Shown here piece after piece: positions 57,901 to 64,000 of a stretch of DNA of 64,000 bases. Both the position numbers and the translations under genes were made by a program. The stretch spans positions 601,001 to 665,000 of the forward strand of contig CALNXK010000108.1 in assembly GCA_942486035.1 (NCBI GenBank), read 5' to 3'. The notes below the pieces were generated by a model. The model saw nothing but the letters and a program-made list of their open reading frames with translations. It was not told the DNA's origin and ran no database searches. The stretch is from Porites lobata (lineage: Eukaryota > Cnidaria > Anthozoa > Scleractinia > Poritidae). Numbering within the stretch: position 1 is the stretch's first letter; each line of letters starts with the position of its first letter.

Positions 57901-60554
57901 TGAAAGCGGCGTTTAACTTGACAAAGTGGGCAAGTAACTCACAGCTCGTAATGGATGCTATTGCCCCAGCCAAAAGAGCCTCATCGTCACTGGTGGAGTT
58001 TGAGTCGAGTGAACCCCTTAAAGCGCTTGGAGTCTCATGGGATTTGACCTCTGATCACTTCCGATTTCTTGCACCGGGTGGAATTGTCTTATCTCCGGAT
58101 CCAATGACAAAGAGAAGCCTGCTTAGTCTAGCATCGAAAATGTTTGACCCTCTAGGGTTGATATCTCCCTTCACTGTCAGAGCCAAAATCCTCTTCCAAG
58201 AACTGTGGTTGAAAGGATTATTGTGGGATGACCCTTTGGACAGTGAAATTAAAGCAAAGTGGCTACATTGGAAGTCAGAGTTGTTGCAACTGAAAGGTGT
58301 GACCATACCCCGATGCTTCGGAAATGGCATCACGCAAGATTCTAAGATAGAGCTACATGGTTTTGGAGATGCCTCTCCTAAAGCGTACGGAGCAGCAGTG
58401 TACATCAGAATAGCAGACAAGCAAGGTCATGTATCCTCGCAGCTGGTAATATCAAAGTCCCGAGTTGTACCTATAAAGAAAGTGTCACTACCCAGACTGG
58501 AACTTTTAGCAGCAGTTGTAAATGCCAGGTTGTTGAAGTTTGTTGTAGAAACTTTGCCTATGGAAGTGAGTAGTGTTGTGTGTTGGACTGATAGTATGGT
58601 GGCACTGCATTGGGTAAAAGGTCAGAGTTCTCGTTGGAAACCATTTGTGGCGAATCGAGTTGCAGAAATACAGTCTACGTGGGATCCTGAGTGTTGGAGG
58701 TACTGTGCTAGTAAGGAGAATCCTGCAGATTTGTTGACGCGTGGGTTGAGCTGTGATGATGTTTGCCAATACCTTATGGTGGAATGGACTTCGGTGGCTG
58801 TCTTCAAGTGACAAACCTTTGCCCGTTCAGCCCCAAGGTGATACTGTTCCCTCTGAAGTATGCGAAGAGGAAAGGAAAATTGCTCATGGTTGTACAGCAG
58901 TCGTTAGAGAGCCGTTAATTGATATGTCGCGTTACGGGACGTGGTTAAAGTTGATTCGAGTAACCGCTTATGTACTGAGAGCAGTCAAGTTGTTCAAGAC
59001 TAAATGTAAGTCTTCTGAAAGTGAACTGTCGGCAGAAGAAGTGAAGAAGGCAGAGATTAAGTGTTGTAAGTGGGTACAGGAAGAGGTCTATAAAGAAGAT
59101 TACCAGTTGCTAAAGTCCGGACAAACTCTTCCCAAGAACAGTCGCCTTCTCAAACTAGACCCGTATTATGACAGAGAGGATCAGGTTATAAGAGTTGGTG
59201 GCCGACTGCAGTTTGCTGATCTACTTGAACAGACCAAGCATCAAGTAATATTGCCTCACGGACATCCCGAAGTCGCAAAGATGGTACTAGACCTACACAA
59301 GATCATGTTATATGCGGGCCCAGAAAGCATACTGTCAACCTTAAGACAGAAAATTTGGCTGACCCAAGGGAGACGAGAAGTCAAACGTGTTATCAGAAGA
59401 TGCGTGGCTTGCCAAAAACAGCGAGTTGGACCTTGCGCGCAGAAAATGGGCCCATTGCCGGAGGAGAGAGTTTCATGTTCACCAGCTTTTGCACATGTTG
59501 GAACTGACTTCGCAGGACCTCTCTATGTAAAAGAAGGTTCAACCGTACAGAAAGTGTACGTTTGTCTATTTACATGCGCATCATCTCGTATGATTCACTT
59601 GGAACTAACACACAGGCTTACCACTGATGAGTTCCTACAAGCCTTTAGTCGCATGACAAGCCGCAGAGGTCTTTGCCATACAGTGTGGTCCGACGACGCA
59701 AAAGCCTTTAAGGCTGCAAGCAAGGAAATCCAGAAATTGTATGATCCTAGTACTCAAAGTCGAACGGTGTGGGATACATTGGATCGAAATCGAATTAATT
59801 CTGAGCTCTCGAAAGGGATTACGTGGAAATTCATCACCGAGCGTTCACCATGGCGAGGCGGATGGTGGGAACGATTTTTTAGAGCAATCCAAGAATCATT
59901 GCGTAAAGTGCTTGGAAAGGCACTTCTCACCTTTTCTGAGTTGAACACATTATTAATTCGAATTGAAGGCATCATCAACTCGCGACCATTAACGGCAGTG
60001 AGCGACGATTGCAGAGACCCTTTGCCGGTTACACCTGCTCACCTTGCAATTGGTAGACCGATTAACCAGTTACCTGAGAGTAAAGAAGAAAGCTTGGAGG
60101 AGTCTAGTAAAAGAACTGTCGAAAGGTATCTTTACCTACAGAGACTACTCCACCACTATTGGAAACGTTGGCAACGAGAATATCTGCACCTTCTGTCGGT
60201 GAGAAGTAAATGGCGAGAGGAAAACCCCTCCATTCGAGAAGGTGATATCGTATTGGTCTCAGATGATAATGTATCGCGTACCAATGCAAATGGCCAATGG
60301 CCAGGGTAGAAAAGGTTCATCCTGGTAAGGACGGACTCGTGCGAACGGCTACCGTGAAAGCACAGAAAGGTGTATTCAACAGGCCTGTTCAACGCTTACA
60401 CAGATTGGAAATTGATGCAGCGGCCCCACAAGTTACCCGTGAAGCTGATGTTCCTGTTGACGGTGGGGAGATGCCTCCAGCGAACTCTGTTAAGGTGGGG
60501 AGAATGTTACGGCCCAACGTCGTACTCGTACTCGGGTCATTAAAAGCCCCTTGA
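54963..60554 (+). pseudogene. BEL/Pao Gag-Pol polyprotein
   Basis: Start chosen at ATG 54963 (AAGATGGCC context), as the upstream ATG overlaps the primer site. Domains: SAP DNA-binding motif (LTVDQLRKLLQEKGLPTTGK, residues ~15-45); coiled coil; DUF1759-type Gag (IELPKFNGDVLKFQNFWDQF); two zinc-knuckle-like clusters (CNFCKEGHESPNC, CFNCLKPSNHKHFSKIC); protease (VLLDSGSQRSYV); RT with active site YVDD (~57825); RNase H (CWTDSMVALHWV); integrase with HHCC zinc region, DFAGP, SDDAKAF and RGGWWERFFRAI; C-terminal DUF5641-like region. Two lesions: a one-base shift at ~58765 between RNase H and integrase, and a shift at ~60300 at a short tandem ATGGCCA. Usually one ORF in this family. Confidence 0.92.
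60492..60504 (+). promoter_or_regulatory. BEL polypurine tract
   Basis: AAGGTGGGGAGAA immediately before the 3' LTR; the expected plus-strand priming site. Confidence 0.7.
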
Positions 60555-60747
60555 GACTGGACCTGTGAGAGTAGAATAAATTATGTAGATAACACGTCAC
60601 GTGACTTCCTTGCTAGTCGCTCGTAGATTTGTTGTAAGTCGGGTTCCCGGGCAGTTCATCAACGTGTTGTAAATCGGTGTATTGTAAATCGAGCGGATTA
60701 AAGTTGTGTTCAAGCGTTCAAGTTTGTATTCCATCGCTTCCTTAACA
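60505..60747 (+). repeat. BEL 3' LTR
   Basis: 243 bp; differs from the 5' LTR at positions 6 and 13 and at one base in 'gggcag[t/a]t.catcaacg'. The Gag-Pol frame stops 50 bp inside it. Confidence 0.95.
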
Positions 60748-60771
60748 AGCAGAAACTATAAATTTGAATAC

Positions 60772-60924
60772 CTTATTATCTAGTCTCTGTATTTGTCGCT
60801 GCAAGGTTTTCACCTCACTTGAGAGGCTGGCTTTTTCTTTGGCTAGCTCTTGCTGCCGGATTTTTTTTTCCTTTGCGTATTGACCCACGGCAAAGCGGAC
60901 ATAATCTTTTCTTTTTTGAGGCAT
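60772..60924 (-). pseudogene. Exon 1 of three-exon gene (coiled coil)
   Basis: Starts ATG at 60924-60922 and encodes 51 residues: a basic start (MPQKRKDYVRF) then a coiled coil (KIRQQELAKEKASLSSEVKT, QRQIQRLDNK). Ends at donor AATAAG|GTATTC in phase 0, matching exon 2. The intron is 7.4 kb, of which 6.1 kb is the BEL element and 0.4 kb a tandem duplication. Without these it would be ~0.8 kb. Together the exons predict ~762 residues. Confidence 0.7.
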
Positions 60925-61539
60925 CACTGGTGTTGAAGATTTAGACAATAGGACTCAGTTATTTGAGTACCAGCCGATTTCTACGAGCATCTGATACAAA
61001 ACACCCATAAATGAAAGCATTATTTCTGTAAAACTAAAGTGAAATCACGAAAACTAAAAACATACGATTCTTAACAAAGGTTTGAGGTTTCCAAGATTGC
61101 AGTTCTCGACTCTGGGTTCAGAAGAACAAAAAAGCCTTTTGAAGCCGACGTTTGTCATTTTTAGGCCGTTTCCCTATTGTTCCATTATGGGGCGAAAGTG
61201 AAGACGAAGGAAAATCACATATCAATCTTTTCCCATCGATTTTGGTATCAAAATATTGCTTGTTTTTGGCGCTTTTACCGTAGTTCGGTTTTCGATTCAG
61301 CCCGCGCTTTCCCAGGTTGCAAATCGAGCGCAATTTATACTGCCGTAAACTAGTTCCCAGGTTGACCAAAAATAGCCAAGGCCAGGACGCCATTTTTGGC
61401 GACATTGGCGTGACTAAAAAATGCCGACAGCTGACCCGGCGTGCTTGTCCACTGTGAGGTATTATAATTAAGAAAAGAAAGCAACGAAAACCTCATTTCA
61501 CCCTATCTCTTGACCGAAACCAACGGCTGTCAAATAATG
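60925..61539. other. Shared upstream region of two divergent genes
   Basis: The three-exon gene runs left from 60924 and the 164-aa gene runs right from 61540. An open frame on the minus strand (61118-61405) has no family resemblance and no clear use. The spacing would suit a bidirectional promoter (inference); no TATA box is obvious. Confidence 0.4.
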
Positions 61540-62034
61540 GAGGTTACAAAGTATTTAGATGAGCAAGTGGAAACGTATCGCCAAACCATAGAATTTATGC
61601 CTTTTTATAAAGCAAGACTTCAACAAAAAGAGGGACACCTGCCTGAATTCAAGGTCTCGTTCTCAAACATTGTTACTGTGAAGCGTGCTACAGAAGAGAA
61701 AGAATTGCTGCAATTTCTCGTCAATATTGGAGAAGAGAACAAGCCAAGCAAGAATTATTCCAAAATCATGGCACTACGATCTCATTTGATGGACAAGTTA
61801 ATACTGCTGACAGTTACACATGACAAGACAATGATGGACGTGACTGCGGCGAGAGGAAATGGTAAACCCTTTTCGGCAATTTCGAACATTCAATTGTCTC
61901 CAAGTTGTTTTGTAAAAGCAATACATTATTATAAGGTGAACCAAGCTATCATGAACATAATTGCCAATGCACTCATTTCAGCATGGGAAAAAGACTCAAC
62001 GAACTTTGTAGTAAATATTACACTTCACAATTAA
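61540..62034 (+). CDS. Unrecognised 164-aa protein
   Basis: Start taken at ATG 61540 (MEVTKYLDEQVETYRQ). Helical N-terminus (TIEFMPFYKARLQQKEG), then a beta-rich or mixed part (FKVSFSNIVTVKRATEEKEL), basic helix MALRSHLMDKLILLTVTH, and a hydrophobic C-terminus (AIMNIIANALISAW). No signal peptide, no cysteine motif. AATAAA follows at 62057. It faces the gene 62091-62584 tail to tail. I do not recognise the family. Compact intronless gene with close poly(A) signal suggests a virus-like or transposon origin. Confidence 0.55.
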   Translation, partial: EVTKYLDEQVETYRQTIEFMPFYKARLQQKEGHLPEFKVSFSNIVTVKRATEEKELLQFLVNIGEENKPSKNYSKIMALRSHLMDKLILLTVTHDKTMMDVTAARGNGKPFSAISNIQLSPSCFVKAIHYYKVNQAIMNIIANALISAWEKDSTNFVVNITLHN

Positions 62035-62056
62035 TGTAACCTTGGGGTGTTAGATC

Positions 62057-62062
62057 AATAAA
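62057..62062 (+). promoter_or_regulatory. Poly(A) signal
   Basis: AATAAA 23 bp after the stop of the 164-aa gene. On the opposite strand AATAAA is also present at ~62089-62094, overlapping the stop of the convergent gene. Confidence 0.6.
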
Positions 62063-62090
62063 CAAGGCAAAGTTTTAACTGGCTGTGTTT

Positions 62091-62584
62091 TTATTCACTG
62101 ACTGTCTCTAATTTACTACAAAGTTGGGTATATTTTGACTGCAAGTCCGCGAGTTCTTGCTGAAGTTGAGCCACAGTAGGTTTCTTGGGTTTTTAGGGGC
62201 CTTGAGCTGCTGCCGGTCTCCTTGACGTTGATCCTTGAGCGCTTGATAGCTGTCTTGATCTTGAAAGAGTTTTTATCCTTCTTCTTGGATCATTTGATCT
62301 AAAATCACACTTTGATCACAGGCAGCATTGACGATGGCTTGAGCTTCGGGTGAAGTCATTTTTGGGTAAGGTTTTATAGATTTCATTCTTTGCGGAAACG
62401 TGCCATTCTTGAGATGTTTTCTGAACCCTTTGAGGGTATGCTCTCGATACTTGATTCTAGCTTTGATCGTCATCAGTTTTTGTCGATAACCCTTCAACCT
62501 GGTCTTGGCAGGCATGGTTTTTTCGGTGGGATCATTACCAGTCTTGGTAGAAAGTGCTTCTACCGAACCACCCATAACAGACAT
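62091..62584 (-). pseudogene. Unrecognised basic coiled-coil protein, interrupted
   Basis: Minus strand, ATG at 62584. First part is Gly/Ser/Thr rich (MSVMGGSVEALSTKTGND), then strongly basic (KTRLKGYRQKLMTIKARIKY, FRKHLKNGTFPQRMKS) and helical. A TAA at ~62271 interrupts it; the frame continues as a Gln-rich helix (KLFQDQDSYQALKDQRQGDR), shifts near 62195, and ends with a heptad-like coil (TVAQLQQELADLQSKYTQLC) stopping at 62091. The coherent coil after the stop argues for an originally longer protein of ~165 residues. Function unknown; the basic plus coiled-coil layout would suit a structural or DNA-binding role. Confidence 0.5.
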
Positions 62585-62716
62585 GTTACCTCTAGGCAAT
62601 CAAATGTGCAACTGATAATGAAAGACACAAATCCATCCTATTTATAGCCTGAGGTGAGGTCCAAGGTATAAGAGAAAGGTGAGTGCTATTCTATCTATCA
62701 TTTATCACAAGCCATC

Positions 62717-62779
62717 ATGTGGATAGGAGGCTATGACGACTGGACTCCCGCAGAACAGCGTGAATGGGACATTGCCTAG
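62717..62779 (+). pseudogene. Short ORF, possible start of a virus-like gene
   Basis: ATG 62717 begins MWIGGYDDWTPAEQREWDIA then a TAG. The frame stays open after the stop (SLYGVFPSPLGQCIS...), so a longer gene may have been cut by one nonsense change. It diverges from the gene at 62584. Weak evidence. Confidence 0.25.
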
Positions 62780-62939
62780 TCTCTATACGGCGTCTTTCCA
62801 AGCCCTCTCGGTCAATGCATTTCGGTGACGTATCCTAGACGAACGGCCGGGAGACGCCTAGACAATCTCGGAGTGCGCCTGCGTGAGCATCTTTGCATTT
62901 TTGAAAAGTTCACACGTTCAACTGAAATAATCTACAAAT

Positions 62940-64000
62940 AACTTTGCGCGTGAATGTCCTTCGCTTAAAGATCGGCACTAACCTGGTTTCTGTTATCAAA
63001 GAACAAAAATATTCCTTTGAATCGCAAAGAATATTACTGTATAACGTGCAAGTAACTCTTTAAGTTCATTTTCAAATGAACCATTAAAATGATATTTCTT
63101 TATTGATAAAAAGATTTGAAAAAGCAGCTTGTTGATATTCAACCAAATTTAGAGACCAAATTAAACAGCCTGTCCGATTAGTTTGATAAGCTTCCAAATC
63201 CAAAAATTAAATTACATGAAATATTTCGAAGTGAAATGATAACGAGAAATTTATAGGAGCAAGCGAAAATAGAGAAACGAAAGATAGCTTTTCATTTCCA
63301 AGAATAAATATAAACTTATTTCTTTAGCTTACCTTCCGATTCTTGATCAAATAATTTTTTGCGACGCTGTTTTGCTTAGCCTACAAATAGTTTTTGAGAT
63401 GAAATAAAGTTCAAATTAGTTTAATGAGATAAATGAAAAAGAAAGGCCAAATGACTTTCAACAATGAAAACGAGCATAGAATAAAAATATTCGGTTTAAG
63501 GTGATTCCCTAGTTTTGCACTGCGCATCTCTTACTGCGCATAACAAGATGGCCGCCGTAAAAAAGAGCATGTGAAGTAACATTATTAAAATGAAGTTGAC
63601 TGAAGAGAAACGCTATTGGAATTTTTGCTTGCTGTTGTTTCTTGCCGAGGTGAGACTCACTGTGTTGGGAATGTGCATAACGTAAGCAGTAGGCGTGTTG
63701 CTGAGTTCGACCTCCTCTCGGAGAACCTCGATAGTGGATGTTTAACTTGTGCTTACTCTCTTTGATTTTCATTTAAACACTTTCTTTATCACATTGTGTC
63801 CTAAATGTGATATCTCCATGTCAATTCTGTAAAAACGGATTTTTTAATACTTTCTTCCCCCTTTCACATACATTCTATTTTGAAACTCGCCCCAGTCCTC
63901 TCTCAAAAGTTGGAGAAAATGAGTTTGGTGCGCACCTTCTGGGGCTCTACCGCAAAAACGAGTAGGGTGACCCCCATTTTTTATTTCATGATTTTAATAA
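62940..64000. other. No gene seen
   Basis: AT-rich DNA. Around 63500 'ggtgattccctagttttgcactgcgcatctc' followed by 'aagatggccgcc' looks like the end of a dispersed repeat, but no partner end is inside the window. Confidence 0.45.

Larger units (their letters stand above)
54637..60747 (+). mobile_element. BEL/Pao LTR retrotransposon, near complete
   Basis: 6.1 kb. The two LTRs are 243 bp each, differ at three positions (98.8% identical), begin TGTTA and end TAACA. A perfect 5-bp target duplication AGCAG flanks the element (54632-54636 and 60748-60752). Gag-Pol order gag-protease-RT-RNase H-integrase is that of BEL/Pao. High LTR identity shows recent insertion. It lies in intron 1 of the minus-strand gene (antisense to it). 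Confidence 0.95.

Noticed and set aside
58753..58815. Programmed frameshift between BEL RNase H and integrase
   Set aside because: BEL/Pao normally use one continuous ORF, and no slippery heptamer was evident at the overlap; a simple indel is more likely.

Overview
The window looks like nuclear DNA of an animal, most likely a cnidarian (a coral or sea-anemone type genome). The evidence is composition only: AT-rich DNA, short GT-AG introns, and a dense mix of LINE, DIRS/Ngaro, BEL/Pao and terminal-inverted-repeat elements. No rRNA, intact tRNA gene or recognisable conserved host gene was seen, so the species call is inference.

Layout. 0-3.7 kb: LINE debris, a 417-bp tandem duplication, a 10-bp minisatellite and a minus-strand LINE ending in a CACT-type tail. 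3.7-9.0 kb: a 5.2-kb element with ~780-bp, nearly identical terminal inverted repeats, carrying smaller elements. 9-13.4 kb: mostly featureless, with palindromic repeats. 13.4-32 kb: a nest of elements. Two related insertions (13490-15317 and 19971-22194) each split a LINE, and the broken frame is restored if a TA is counted once. An L1/Tx1-like LINE is spread in pieces from 19.5 to 32 kb; between its pieces lie a second LINE with a 2A-like motif, a 1-kb satellite and a minus-strand LINE 5' end. 32.8-35.9 kb: a diverged ~600-bp-arm inverted repeat.

37.6-43.6 kb: a complete DIRS/Ngaro-type tyrosine-recombinase retrotransposon with textbook split direct repeats (A1-genes-B1-A2-B2), encoding an SGNH hydrolase, Gag, RT/RNase H and a decayed recombinase. 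44.5-48.9 kb: a decayed protein-primed family-B DNA polymerase polyprotein of virus-like or Polinton-like type, interrupted inside its most conserved motif by what looks like a 79-bp spliceosomal intron. 49.3-50.0 kb: an unrecognised intact ORF.

51.1-60.9 kb (minus strand): an unrecognised three-exon gene with a coiled-coil start and a possible D-D-E nuclease core. Its first intron has been invaded by a young BEL/Pao LTR retrotransposon (54637-60747; 243-bp LTRs, AGCAG target duplication, SAP domain at the Gag N-terminus). 61.5-62.6 kb: two small convergent genes of unknown function, possibly from the same virus-like source as the polymerase.

Almost every large coding region here belongs to a mobile element. 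Working parts are an intact SGNH hydrolase ORF, two intact unknown ORFs and the near-intact BEL and three-exon genes; the rest carry stops or frameshifts.
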